64,000 bases of DNA from Branchiostoma belcheri (Eukaryota; Chordata; Leptocardii; Amphioxiformes; Branchiostomatidae). How positions within the stretch are numbered: position 1 is the stretch's first letter; every line of letters begins with the position of its first letter. The notes below the pieces were generated by a model. That model saw only the letters and a list, made by a program, of their open reading frames with translations, did not search any database and was not told where the DNA came from. The stretch covers positions 140,212 to 204,211 of the forward strand of contig NW_017803002.1 of NCBI RefSeq assembly GCF_001625305.1, given 5' to 3'. Positions 10,701-21,895 of the stretch are shown piece by piece. The position numbers and the translations under genes are program-made.

Positions 10701-13700
10701 ACCTTCCGCATGTACCGTGTCTGTGACAATCTCCACTTTCTTCCCGTCCCTATTTAGTGCAAGCTGCAATATCGCCTTGGCCTTGCTGTCACCACTAACC
10801 TCTGGCCAGACTAGGACTTGTTTAAAGCGTATATCTTCTAAGAAGGGATTTTCAAGGTCACCAAAGGTCAACTGAGCGATGAATTCAACATATGCGGCGC
10901 CAGGAAACACAAGCCTGTCATTAACCATGTGATCTGAAAGGAAAGGGAACATCTCAAGTGTGATGTTTCCGTTTTGACCTTTGAAAGTACGATCTTCAAG
11001 ACCAAGCCTCTTCTTGCGTGATGCATCAGCTTCTTGCCAGTGACGCTGATGCTGCCAGGCGTACGTCGGGATTGATGTCCAGACGGCTGTGTCTGAAGTT
11101 ACGTTTGACCAGTTGATGTCCACCCCGTGGACGTATAGTGTACCCACGGCTCGTAAAAGACATCTCCGGTCATTCTGATGTCGCTGCCCACATGGCACCG
11201 TCACTTCCACCAGGTGGTCGTCATGTTTCAGCGTTTGAACAATGGAAGATAAGAGTGTAGCTGAAGCACCGAGTTCGATGTAGATGTCGGGGTTGTGATC
11301 TCTGATAACTGACCTGGTTGCAGACGTGTAGAGAACGGTTTCCCTGATGTTATTCCACCAATAGCAGGCATCAAACTTCCCAGTGTAACGGTCTCCTGTT
11401 ACTGTTGAGTAGAACGGTATGCAGTTTTTACCGTCTCCTTCTGGCTCAAAGGAGGACATTGCCTTAAGGAAGGACGTCTTAAGAGGATCCATGTGGTGGG
11501 TGTGGAACGCACAGGAAACACGCAATACTTTTATTTTGTCTGGGTTTTCTTCTTGCAACGCCTCAACAGCCTCAGTAGCTCCTGATACTGTGACAGAAGT
11601 TGGGGAGTTGTCGCAAACTACGTGCACGTCTTGGAATCTAGTGACAAGTTGTCTAGCCTCCACCATCGATGCCCGTACGGCCGCCATCCTCCCCGTTCCC
11701 GCGAGCTTTTCTTGCTCCGTGCTTCTGTGGTAGACGACTCGGATGGCCTCCGCCAAAGTCAACCCACCACATGCGTAAGCTGCAGCAATTTCACCAAGGC
11801 TGTGACCAAGAATGGCATTGGGATGGACTCCCCAATGCTTTAGTAAGGCAAAGAGGCCAACCTGCATAAACAATATAGCCGGTTGGGAAGCTCTCAAACT
11901 GTCAAGCGGTGCCTCTCGCACGCCGTCGGTTCCGGCAAATAATCCAGATTTCTTCAGGAGAGACCAGCCACTGATTCCTTTGAATATATTGTCGCAGGCA
12001 TTGACGGCTCCTCTGAAAATTGGCTCGCTCTGGTACAGCACTCTACCCATGTCGTTCCATTGCTGGCCTTGACCAGGAAAGACAAAACAAATATTGGGTC
12101 GGGACATTTGCATTTCCCCGGTAATGACGTCAAAAGTGGACGTCTTGTTGATGTAGCACTGTAAGGACTCTCTCATCCGAGTCCCCGAGTTGGTAATGAC
12201 AGCAAGCCTGGTTGGGTGATGGCTTCGTCGTGTTGCGGCCCACGAAGAGACGCAGATCGCGTCTTTTGCGTCCTCGAACTCAAGCCACTTCGTGGCAAGG
12301 TCGGTCAGTGCGTCTTGTGACTTGGCACTGATTGGAAGAATGACGTAATCCCCTTCTTCATCATTTGGGCCGAACTGCCATCCACTCCGAGGGCGGGAAG
12401 GATCTTGGTCTGTTACTACTGCAATGTGCTCTTCCATGATGACGTGGGCAAGGGCTCCCCCAAATCCAAAGCCGTTGACTCCAGCGGTCATCTTCTGATC
12501 TATTGAAAACGGCTCCAAATTCGTCTGCACTTCTAACTTTAACGCTTTAACGTCGATCTCGGGATTGGGAGATGTGTAGTTGATCGATGGACACAGGGTA
12601 CGTCTGTCCATCATTAGCGCTGTCTTGATAACACCCACTAAGCCTGATGCGCACTCCATGTGTCCAAAATTGCTCTTGCTGGACCCGATCCTCAGTGGTG
12701 ACACACGATGTGGCCCAAAGGTATTGCCAATTGCTAAAGCTTCAATGGGATCTCCAACGGGTGTACTCGTCCCATGAGCTTCGATGTACGATACACTTGA
12801 TAAGGGCACACCGAAGCGGGCGTACGTGTTCTTCATTAGTGTCCCCTGTGCACTGGATGAAGGCATTGTAATGCTTTGACTAAAGCCGTTATCCGCTATG
12901 GCACTTCCTTTTATGACGCTGTATATATGATCTCCATCTTTTACAGCATCTGTTAGTGGCTTGAGTAGAATGGTGCCAAATCCTTCGCTGCGAACATATC
13001 CGTTGGCTAATACGTCAAATGGACGGCTGAGTCCATCTGGCGACAACGCCCCCAATGCGCTAAAGCCCACTGTTACCTCTGGTTTAAGCAATATGTTGCA
13101 GCCACCAACCAGAGCTACGTGACACTCCTTATTCCTCAAGGAGGAACAGGCGAGGTGCAGCGCGGTCAGGGACGACGCGCACGCAGTGTCCACGGCGAGA
13201 CTAGGTCCCTTGAGGTTAAAGGCAAAGGAGATTCTGTTTGCAGCCAAGCTATGTTCAAGACCTGTGTTGGCATAGCAATTGAACAGGTGCCTGTCGGGGG
13301 CTAAACCCATATGGTAATCGAACATTCCGATGCCAATAAACACACCACATGACTCAGACACACTCTCGGGCACGATACCTGCATCTTCAAATGCCTCGTA
13401 GGACACTTCCAGCAGGTGACGTTGCTGGGGGTCCATCATGGCGGCCTCACGAGGTGAGATCTTGAAGAAGGTGTGGTCGAACATGTCGATGTCGTCCACA
13501 AACCCCGCCCTGCACGTCACGTGTGTGCCTGACTTCTGCGGATCTTCGCTGTAGTACACATCTAGGGACCATCTGTCCGGAGGAATCTCGGTGATGACGT
13601 TTCTCCCTTCACTGATGACGTCCCAGAACTTGGCCGGGCCGGTGGTTCCACCAGGCATCCTGCAGCCTACAGGTAGACAGAGACTCGATAAATTTGTTCT

Positions 13701-14158
13701 TACTTCCGGGACAGAAGTAATGATTTGGGCGGTACTGATTTTATAATAGAGGTTCGTATAATACACGTGTCGTTAAGTAAGTTAAGCCAAACAAAGGTAT
13801 GGAAGATATTGGGGCGGAGATTGGGTTTTAATTGATTAACAATGTTGTGAGCCGGTATGCTCTGTATAGTAAGTTGCGGTCGCTAGGAATGTGTACTGTA
13901 TTATCATGGTGCAAAATATAAAGGTTTAACTTAATATATATAAAATCGTAAAAACCATACCTTAACAAAGAATGATGTTATCTAACTGTTAGCTAGTTAC
14001 CTACATACGAAAAATCACAACGATACTTCAATCAGTTCTTGAGTTATGCTAAACGTCCCTGTAGTTCCAGAACTATCTGGATCCGACCAAGTTTCATTAC
14101 AATCCAGCTATAGCTTCTTGAGTTATCGCGCACGCCCATTCACACACACACACACGCG

Positions 14159-14197
<39 letters not shown>

Positions 14198-14362
14198 ACA
14201 GAGAGAGACTCTACCAAAAGCATAACCTTCTTGATGATGGTAATAACCGTCATGGAGAAGGTAGTAAATCTCACCTATCCCAACGATGGCGATGGGGACG
14301 TGATTCGGGTGTTCTTGGTCTTGCTGGGCGCCTGGCCCATGCTTCATTCCCTGCTCGTCCAT
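4557..14362 (-). CDS. FAS-like type I polyketide synthase (KS-AT-DH-MT-ER-KR-ACP), four coding exons
   Basis: Coding exons 14362-14275, 13666-6838, 6284-6206 and 4798-4557; junction phases 1, 0 and 1 all match. Predicted length is about 2412 residues. Order of domains: KS (Cys192 in DTACASS, His327 in EAHGTS, His365 in NFGHMECASG), AT (Ser652 in GHSLGE; CAFHTHH suggests malonyl-CoA), DH (His942, Asp1096 and Gln1100 in LLDGCFQ), methyltransferase region (ILEIGGRSG), structural KR-like segment, ER (HSACGGVGQAA), KR (LITGGFGGIG, SSVSATWG, GYVAANS), ACP (GVDSLMA). There is no thioesterase: the stop follows the ACP directly. That separates it from animal FAS, which ends in a thioesterase, and fits animal FAS-like polyketide synthases, cytosolic enzymes making chains from malonyl-CoA. 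One oddity: the frame breaks by one base near 9606. The product is unknown. Confidence 0.88.
4810..5311. repeat. Non-autonomous repeat in a PKS intron, ending in a 34-bp perfect palindrome
   Basis: Begins with ACTAGAAAGGCCAGCATTTG, as in the repeats at 618-890 and about 50229, and carries TACATTTCACCC at about 4856. The right end, 5278-5311, is a perfect palindrome centred on ATACTAGTAT with arms TACATTTCACCCAT. No coding content. Confidence 0.5.
5380..6118. repeat. Lancelet-type interspersed repeat with (GACA)n and (CA)n tail
   Basis: Alternating segments of the type TTAATTATGCAAATTAGG and CATTTGCATAAT, then a section with ACCAAATATCATCACAATCC and GAAGTTATGC, a run of GACA and CA units at about 6025-6090, and the end CATGGAGGTAAT. 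The same order recurs at 42040-42898 and partly at 14030-14258. It lies in the PKS intron between the ACP and linker exons. Confidence 0.6.
6206..6284 (-). CDS. PKS 79-bp linker exon between KR and ACP
   Basis: Acceptor TTTTGTACAG at 6294-6285, donor GTAAG at 6205-6201. Encodes DWCRIMQFSYPTSMKYRHHV and QVKEKPG in phase 0 at its start and phase 1 at its end, exactly what is needed to join LANT of the big exon to ADNVQSPDELR of the ACP exon. A DW motif after the KR is common in PKS linkers. Without it the phases of the neighbours do not match. Confidence 0.8.
6838..13666 (-). CDS. PKS main exon: KS, AT, DH, MT, ER, KR
   Basis: A 6.8-kb exon. Acceptor AG at 13668-13667 joins CRMPGG to VGIG of exon 1 in phase 1; donor GTGCGT at 6837-6832 follows LANT in phase 0. 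It holds two long frames, 13666 to about 9606 and 9609 to 6838, offset by one base with no other disruption. The DH motif reads HMVNDRLVFP, with Asp in place of the usual Gly of HxxxGxxxxP. The methyltransferase motif I reads EIGGRSG, less canonical than ExGxGxG, so methylation is uncertain even if the frame is restored. Confidence 0.88.
14030..14258. repeat. Interspersed repeat with (CA/CG)n microsatellite in PKS intron 1
   Basis: Starts CTTCAATCAGTTCTTGAGTT, has AGTTTCATTACAATCCAGCT, then CA/CG dinucleotides at about 14142-14200, and ends in ATAACCTTCTTGATGATGG. Same family as 5380-6118 and 42040-42898. Confidence 0.55.
14275..14362 (-). CDS. PKS coding exon 1 (start codon)
   Basis: Begins ATG at 14362-14360 in a good context (G at -3, G at +4) and encodes 29 residues plus one base, ending HVPIAIVGIG, the usual opening of a ketosynthase. 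Donor GTGAG at 14274-14270. The frame stays open upstream to an AG near 14420, so the exon probably continues as 5' UTR or from an upstream non-coding exon; the ATG is chosen because the KS starts only 20 residues later. Confidence 0.75.
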
Positions 14363-14419
14363 GTCTAACGGCGCACTGAAGACATCGCCAGTGGAGAACC
14401 GCTCATATCTGATGCCAAC

Positions 14420-16772
14420 CTGTTCAGGAAGATAGCAGTAATACTTTAGACAGTTGTGACGATTTTGTAGATATTATTTTGACCCTACAATATAGGTCGA
14501 ATTTGCATTAAATAAACGAGAAAATTTTATAAATCGACAGTGTTCCAGGATATGACTATCCAAACAGGTATACATACGTGATCTGAGAAATTCTTACACA
14601 AAATTGATTTCCACTTGCTTGGAATTGCAGAAATCAACTGTGTGCATTTGAAATGGTTACAAATAGTTCCATATTTTGTGGGAAATTCTTCATAAGACAA
14701 AACATTACCATTTGAATTCACAATACCTTTTACTCGTATGAAAACAATTTTCAAAAGCATTTAATACAAAATTGACAAAAGCATTTTTAAATGCTTAAAA
14801 GCAAGTTAAAAATCCCACCATGTTTATCCAAAAGAGTAGGGGACCTTCCTGGTGTGAGTGGTTCAAACCTTACAGTCTGATCTCAGGTTTGACATCTTGA
14901 AGAGGTGATAGTCACCTGTTATGTCAATCCTTTCACAAAGGCAGTAAAGTTTCATAGATAAATATAGGCCAACAGATACTTCATTCCCCCGATCAGCTAT
15001 CATGCAATTTATAGTAAGTAGCTAGTGTATGTTTATGTGTTTGTTCGACAGATCCCCATTTGTGAACATATCCATATAATACACTATTCCTCCTGGAGTT
15101 ATAATCTTGTTGCAGTACATTTATAAGAATAACGTACAATTTCGATTAAAGTTAGTCACTGGACAAAAAAGCAGTTGATGCTACTTGAAACGTCAGACAG
15201 TACGTTTTCAAAATCTATCCAGATGTTCGAGTAACTATTTTCTCTGCAACCTACAATTTCCACACAGAACAAAACGCCATGGAAGTCGTTCTCGTTCCCT
15301 TTGATGACCCGCTCCTGATCAGTACTACCCTGAGAACGAGTCCATCACACAGACGCCATGCCCAATTAGTCCGGCCATTTCACATACCGGACCGCCCCCC
15401 TACATGAATGTTGCTTTGTTAACTATAGAGTCCAAATTAGCCCACATGACATGATTGAGGTATTAGAAAATTGCTGGGTCAGTCCCCTGCCTTGTTACTA
15501 TAATACAACAATACCCTCTATTCAATGGACACCAACAGTCGCAGAGTGCGAGGTGTTATAATGTATGCTTAGCCATGCCAATAACTGCTCTCGTTTTTCG
15601 GACAAATATTAAGTCTACAATTAACCATCAGATAATTATACTGAGGCTATTCATTTCACACGGGGAGGTGTTTGGTCCAACAAAGTGCATTGGGTGTTAA
15701 GTTAAGGTGACAGGGAAAGCCATTAATTTTACAACGGGAAGACTCAGAAACTTACAATCGGGCAAACGTATCCGTCGCTATCCCTGGGTTGAATCAAATC
15801 ATACAAAAACTAAGAGTTCTACAAACACACGAGCATACACAGTACCGTACGAAAACGCCAGGTGAATAATATTAATCTTCCTTTTTTACAACCATTACAC
15901 ACCTACCAAATGGGTCATCCACAGCCTTTCGAGTGATGCTGTTGACATACATACACAGACTCAGACCACGGCACTCCACCATAGAAAATATGGAAAACAC
16001 AACCTTCTTGTCGAAGGTATAAACTTGTCTTGTCGAAGGTAACGCTTAGTAGGTGGAATGCAGATGGCATGTTATCGAAGTTCTATACAAGAAGTGCGCG
16101 CAGATGTGTGTTTTTTTTCGATATTAAACAATGCGGGAGGTGACGTTTTGGGTAGCAGGACAGGGTTGGTTACCGTTACCGTGTGCATGTGGATAGGACT
16201 ACTGACTTAACAAAAGTAGTAAAGACAGTGTCCTAGCAGACTCGTGCGAAATCGATTTGTGTGGAAAAAAGGTACAGATTTTTCCCACCGCAATTCTTTT
16301 ATAGCCCGGGGACCTTTTTTGTAAAAAGAGGTCACACCATGCTAATGCTAGCTGTAAAACTAGAGCCTTGGTCTAAAAACTACCGACATTCAAGTTCAAA
16401 AGGGCGATCCACAATGAAGGAACGTTTATGTTAAGAAAAATGTGTTGCGGGAGTTTCCTTCTAGTGTAATGTTGTGGCTAGTTTGTGATTTTTGTCCAAA
16501 ATGCATGACAAAAGTCGGTTTTATGAGCTTTCTTTGGAACTCGACCGTCCCTTTTATTCGCACAGGCCAAGACGAATGATCAAAGTAAGGAAGTGAAAAT
16601 CAACGTTGTTGTCCCCCGTTCCGCCGAATGTTTCGGGTGCCGAACTGTCTGCTATTGTCTGTATTGTGTATTTTTATGACCTGGCTGACATGACTGCACC
16701 TGTCGGATTCCTTTTCACTGAGGTCTCTTGGGAACTGTGTGGGGAAAGTGCACTATTATTCATGTTATAAAA
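14420..16772. other. Intergenic region upstream of the PKS gene, no gene seen
   Basis: About 2.35 kb. No exon with both splice signals and a plausible protein was found. It should hold the PKS promoter and any non-coding first exon. A repeat tail (CAACCTTCTTGTCGAAGG) lies near 16000. Confidence 0.5.
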
Positions 16773-17174
16773 CCCTCATTTGCATAGGACTGGAAGGAAT
16801 CGAATGATCCTGTTGACGTTTAACAGCTTGCTTTTCACTGTGTTTTGAGGTGTTGGGGCATGTTATGCTCAACATTAATTGAATTACTATGGGTTGAATC
16901 TGAAAACTAATAGAGAATGAACTTTTTGGAATATGTGGTTTGTAACGTTATAGTGGTAACGCTATACTGATGCTGTAACGTAACAAACCACATGTTCCAT
17001 GTTGAGAAGAACACTAAAACTTCATTCTCTATTTGTTGTCAGATTCGGCCCATATATAGTAATTCAATTAATGTTGAGCTTAAAATGCCCCAACACTTCA
17101 AAACACGGTGAAAAACAAGCTGTTTAACGTCAACAGGATCATTCCGATGCCTTCCTGTCCTATGCAAATGAAGG
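16773..17174. repeat. Long imperfect inverted repeat (fold-back element), ~190-bp arms
   Basis: Left arm from 16773 (CCTCATTTGCATAGGACTGG) to about 16960; right arm from about 16985 to 17174 is its reverse complement with scattered differences. Shared blocks include ATGATCCTGTTGACGTT and CATTAATTGAATTACTAT. The loop is only about 25 bp. Likely a fold-back non-autonomous DNA transposon. Confidence 0.75.
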
Positions 17175-18059
17175 TTACCCCCACGTTTTCGCGCTGCATT
17201 CTGGGGATGGGAAACTGGTGGATATCAGGAAATATGTCTCCATCCTGAATTTTTTTTCTTGTGCCGCCCTGAAATTTTCGCCCTGGATGCCTTTAGAAAA
17301 GCATATCAATGATATGATCTTAGCAGCTTTGCAATGTTAGAGCTGAGAGGGAAGAATTCTGTTGGACGTGACAGTAAAAAGAAAAGAAAAAAGAGAAGTT
17401 ACTTTGGATAATGTAATCAACCGACGGTACAGTTCCCGTGATTATCTGCATGTTATATATCGTGAGGGCGAGTTTGTGTTTGTATACCTGGGAACTAGCG
17501 TGCGTACACGCGACCGCTGGGTCTTTTGAACCACCCCGCCGGTAGCTTTGTATTCAGCTGGCCTCCGTAGCAGGCTTATCTGAGAACTGGGGGGTTTGGT
17601 GATCTTCGCTGTTTTCTGATTAGTCCAGTTCTAAAAACGGGGGGAATTCAACCAGGCCGGCTATGTTGTCTATATGCAATCAGAAAATAGCACATAAAAG
17701 ATCCCAAAGACCCTGAATACGTACCTCCAAAAAAAAAACAACAACAGTTTTTGGCATGCTGTGGAGGCTAGTATTCAGCCCTGTATTTCACATCCCCGGC
17801 GATGTCGATTAAAAACAATTCACCACCTGGCATTTGTTTCCATTTCAAAATCGCCCTTGCGTAGTGACGACACGAAAAACGGTTCGAGTAGCATTTAAAA
17901 CACGCCCGAGGCAAATGTTTCATTGTTCAATTTCCGAATAATAGATCAATGCAAGTAAAAAACATGTCCACCTAGTATCTTTTAAGGTCAATAATATAGT
18001 GTTCGCATGCTGCCTTAGGGAGGGGGCGTGGCCACGACTTGTCCCTACTGCTTTATGTA
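17175..18059. other. Intergenic, nothing recognised
   Basis: No coding signal on either strand; only short homopurine and A-rich runs. Confidence 0.4.
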
Positions 18060-18457
18060 AGGCCACACCGACTTAATTTTATGGATGACATCCGCGCGCG
18101 CATTGATTTTCGCCTGTTCTAAAAAAAAAAAAGATCACGTCCTCCGAGGCTCTAGGCCTGGTATTTAGTGACAATACGGAGCCGGTTGTAACTCTGGATT
18201 GGACGGCACCCAGGCTACCGAACGACGGCAAGAACTCGTGCCGATTCATAAATTCCACAAAAAGCCAGCATGTGCCGGCTTGTCGTATATGTCGCCATGT
18301 TCTGCCGCAAATTCACAATACAAGCTTTGCCTTTGTATTACTATCATGGTTTAGTAGCATTTTTATTTTTGGCCAGGTTTTTATTTTATTCGCCCGCACG
18401 CACTAGTTTGGGGGTCTTCAGAGGATGTCATCCATAAAATTATGTCGGTTTGGCCTA
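18060..18457. mobile_element. MITE with GGCCACACCGAC terminal inverted repeats
   Basis: Left end GGCCACACCGACTTAATTTT followed by ATGGATGACATCC; right end GGATGTCATCCATAAAAT followed by TATGTCGGTTTGGCC. The inverted ends are about 35 bp. No transposase. Relatives lie at 22451-22967, 23065-23385, 58614-58982 and 62172-62547. Confidence 0.8.
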
Positions 18458-19963
18458 AATAAAAATCATGACAGTGTCAACAACCTCCGTCGCCATGGCA
18501 ATGTATGTTTTCATTGCCAGTCTTGTTGGGTTTAGGGACACCAAATTTTCGCTCATTTCGCATGAAAGGCGTGTTTTCTTGGGTGGGTATGGCATAAATA
18601 AGATACAACACGGTGTATTCCGCATCACCCTTGGTCCCAGCCCTCCCGTACTCGAAACGATACGATGCGGTAAAAATACTGTAAGTTCAGTTATGTTCGC
18701 AGGGGATAAATTTCGCGTTAGGAAAGGAAAGAATATTTTTGCGATGTTTAAAGTTCACGGTTGAAACAATACTTAAGCACGGGAGTACATTTACAGTGGC
18801 GTCAGTGCCTTAACTCTTGGTTAAAATATGCCTCTTATTGTGGCATTGTATTATATATACAGTATATTGTATGGTACACAATTTTGGCCTGTATGCCGCT
18901 ATCGATGAAGGTCTTCTACTTTTGTCTTGTCTCATTTGAAATGCAGGACAGCGCAGTTCTTGTTGTGGAAACATCGAGAAGAAGGATCAAACAGCGTGTT
19001 TATAGTAAAGCAAGTACATTGTGTAATTTCATCTGGGTTTACCAGTAAACAAATGTCCGCGCCAGGTGTGCATTCCACTGACACCATCGCAGCCAGTATA
19101 AACAATGACAATGATGTTCACTAGTATTTGCACATTCATGCCCATGAGAGCTAGGCGCCAAAAGACTGGTTATCCAGCTGTTGTACTACATAAAGCAGAT
19201 CACATTCGCGATCTCATGACTTCGCGATGGAGCGGTCATCGTGAATACCGCGAAAATAAAACCACCACGATCATTTCAAGACTTACAGTACCCTAGTGCG
19301 AAAAGGGTCGTGGGTTCCCACGCTCCTCTAATCGTCCCCTAAGGCACCTGTCTGTTTCAGACAATACACAAATTCTTGATGGGTGAGCTCATGGTTCAAA
19401 AGTCAAACTCCTGCTCATCAAAGGTCAGAGAGGTTTTGGCAGTAATTCGATAAACACCGTACCTCGACAGATGTCTACATTTCCCCTCAAACTCAGAGTA
19501 TAGATGTAAGTTTGTTAGTGGACTTAGACTGATACGAGTAACCGAAATAGTAATTTCTCGATCAGTTTTCACTCTAGTTACGGACGAACTTACTCTACGT
19601 ACGGACGAAATCCTTCTGAAAATGGAGTTCCCAAGCTCTCAAACATGACGAGGGAAGAATAAACTTACCCCATGTTGACTCGTGGTCTTTCTTCTCACGA
19701 CAGCGCGCTGTAGGCAGGTAAGACTCAGACTGACTGCAACGTACAAGAAACACGTCAACGTGTCAACGTGTAAAATCTGTATCTGTGTCTGTATCTGTAT
19801 GGTCCTGGTATAACCGGTATAACCGCCCTTCGGTGTAACACCAGCTTGACTTCACGTGATTCCCAGGACCGTTCCCATTGGTCCGTTTGAATTCGTATCC
19901 CATAATCACTTACTAGGTACTGCTACTTGGCGACTTCGGGCTCTTCAGGGACGCCGTCTGCGA
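18458..19963. other. Intergenic, no gene recognised
   Basis: Segment 18485-18540 resembles the reverse complement of 48115-48185 (shared CAATGTATGTTTTCATTGCC), and 19780-19850 resembles 47020-47070 (TCTGTATCTGTA, then CCGCCC and CGGTGTA). These are dispersed repeats. No convincing exon of the downstream MYND gene was found. Confidence 0.4.
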
Positions 19964-20163
19964 GGGCCTGCAAGCCCTTTTTCGTAATCAGGCTTTTTTA
20001 GTCTTCGTAATCCGTAGGCAGGCTCCCAAAAATCAACGTAATAGTACAATAGCCACAAGCGTAAAGTCGTAATCAGCTTTGAGACTTTAACGTGATTCGT
20101 AATCGGCGCCGCGGCGAAAATTTTGCGTAATTCGTAATCACTACACCCCCATGCAGGCCCTCG
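19964..20163. mobile_element. Short inverted-repeat element, possibly hAT-type
   Basis: Ends AGGGCCTGCA and TGCAGGCCCT in inverted orientation. Flanking 8-mers CGTCTGCG and CGTCTGTA agree in six of eight positions, like a degraded 8-bp target duplication. Inside, CGTAATC/GATTACG units repeat. No coding capacity. Confidence 0.5.
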
Positions 20164-20253
20164 TCTGTATGTTTGAAAAGATAAAGCTTCGAGTTCCGTC
20201 TCATGATCACATCCTTGTTGTCCTGTCACTACCAACTATTTTTGGGGTGTAAG

Positions 20254-20788
20254 ACAGTGTTTGGGGGTTACTCACTCCACAAACTGGAGTGACCGACACC
20301 GTATCTATTGTTCTATTCTGTGCTTATTATGCGATTTTGGGGTTAATTCCAAGTGTTTGTTTTGCAACAGAACACAATGGAAAAGTACCCAATTTTAACA
20401 TTTGCATGTAACACCTCAGCTAGGAAGTGTGAAACACGTGCATTGTTTACGGTAGGAACGTTACTGAATATGTTTCAGTCCATAGACTCGATTTTTTTTA
20501 CATACAGGGAGGTTTGATAGACTTAAAAGTCTAGTCAAGGGCATTATTGGCCTAGTACAATACAAAAAAATGACAGAATGACAAGCACCCGGAGAGCCGA
20601 TTTACGCACCCGCCCATGGCCCAGGCGGCAAGGAAGCGTTTCACACATACCTCTATAACCCGTTTTTCACCCCTTCTTTCTTTTTTATGACTTGGGTGTG
20701 AAATTGGTTTTACACCACTGTATTTACATAGAAACAATGCAAGGGTACAGTACCCTTGTTGTTGGGGTGAGTAACCCCAAAACACTGT
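20254..20788. mobile_element. Inverted-repeat element with ACAGTGTTT..GGGGTTACTCAC ends
   Basis: Left end ACAGTGTTTGGGGGTTACTC at 20254; right end reads GGGGTGAGTAACCCC then AAAACACTGT up to 20788, its reverse complement with small differences. About 535 bp, no transposase seen. Confidence 0.6.
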
Positions 20789-20880
20789 TTTAACCATGTA
20801 AACACCACTGGGTTTCATCCTCCCTGAAATTGCGCCTGCAGTACTGCACGAAAACTGATATTTATGCATGCTTAATATAA

Positions 20881-20918
20881 TAATGAATGAATGAATGAAT
20901 AAATGAATGAATGAATGA
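20881..20918 (+). repeat. (ATGA)n / (ATAA)n microsatellite
   Basis: Tandem AATG units with one AATA variant, next to GACCTTTATTGTACG; probably the tail of a retroposed element. Confidence 0.8.
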
Positions 20919-21056
20919 AAGACCTTTATTGTACGTTTGTGCTCTAACAAGCTAAGTACAGGTCATGAATAGACAAGGAAAAGGATACAGCATTGACAAA
21001 CTATACATACTAATTTCTACCACGTCCGCGCCTTGACAAGACTAGACAATCCAACA

Positions 21057-21171
21057 ATTTGCATTCTTCCCCGATATAAAGGCAAAGCCGGTACGGGTGC
21101 AGTTATTCTTTGCTGTCTAAATCGCCAAGAATATCGTCATGCCGCCAAGTGGAAAAGCCGCCAAGTCCAAG
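21057..21171 (+). pseudogene. Histone H2B gene 5' fragment: promoter and first codons
   Basis: ATTTGCAT octamer at 21057-21064, TATAAA at 21075-21080, then ATG at 21139 encoding MPPSGKAAKSK, close to the H2B N-terminus. Octamer plus TATA is the usual H2B promoter layout, and the spacing to the ATG is plausible. After about 11 codons the similarity to H2B is lost and H2A-type sequence follows, so this is a broken relic of a histone cluster. H2B would normally be about 123 residues. Confidence 0.6.
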
Positions 21172-21215
21172 GTGCGGACGTGGTAGAAATGAACTCGCGG
21201 CAGTAAGCTCGTCCT

Positions 21216-21456
21216 ATTGGTTCGCTGTCGATCCAGCAGCGGGGTACAAATTGGTTGGGCAGACGATTGTGCTTTTCATTCATTCTTTCTCTGCCGTTTG
21301 ACGCTAATCAATCGACGTGGTAAAGGAGGCAAGGCACGCGCCAAGGCCAAGAGCCGCTCTTCCCGTGCGGGTCTCCAGTTCCCGGTTGGCCGAATTCATC
21401 GCTTCTTGCGTAAGGGAAACTACGCCGAGCGCGTGGGTGCCGGTGCGCCGGTGTAC
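21216..21456 (+). pseudogene. Histone H2A gene 5' fragment
   Basis: 21316-21456 encodes [20 protein letters not shown], then [20 protein letters not shown] and GAGAPVY: 47 residues matching H2A without a mismatch I can see. The start codon region is damaged (AATCGACGT where ATGTCGGGACGT is expected) and similarity stops after PVY, so about 75 C-terminal residues are missing. Reverse CCAAT boxes (ATTGG) at 21216-21220 and 21250-21254 look like promoter remains. The undamaged residues suggest recent loss or a copy from an active cluster. Confidence 0.8.
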
Positions 21457-21895
21457 ATAATATATACAAAGAGACACATGACAACTTTACAAGACTTTCA
21501 TGCTATCCTAATAGCATTTGTGCGTGAAACTGCTGGGAACAGTTATTGTGATGCGTGATTAACTAGAACAAAAGACAAAGTGGCCCCCACAAAGTCGTGC
21601 CAGACTTTACTCTCCAAGCAGAGGTTGTGGGGAATGATCGTTGCCTTTTTATATATGGCCGTTTTTTTCTGTTCTGTGGCCGCGAAGCTTCTCTGGCTAA
21701 TGGATACTGCCTGGCCAATTTGATACTGTTGTCTTTTTGCCACGAGAGGGATTTGCTTGGAGACTATGTGTGTGTACTTGTTACCTCTTGTGTTTGATTC
21801 TTGTGTCCCCGTCTTTGTACAGCCTACAATGGTCAGTTTTCTGAATTCTATCGTAGTCCAGAACAGCTTTAGTGCGACTGTTCCCTCCTCTCCAG

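Noticed and set aside
6839-12871. Many plus-strand frames of 60-124 codons opposite the PKS exon
   Set aside because: They are antisense shadows of the large PKS exon and lack protein features.
15270-15420. Possible small exon starting ATGGAAGTCGTTCTC
   Set aside because: Short frame without a splice donor or a conserved protein; the surrounding sequence is non-coding.
19945-20235. Minus-strand 96-codon frame with SDYELRK and ITNH repeats
   Set aside because: The residues come from repeated CGTAATC units inside a short inverted-repeat transposon.
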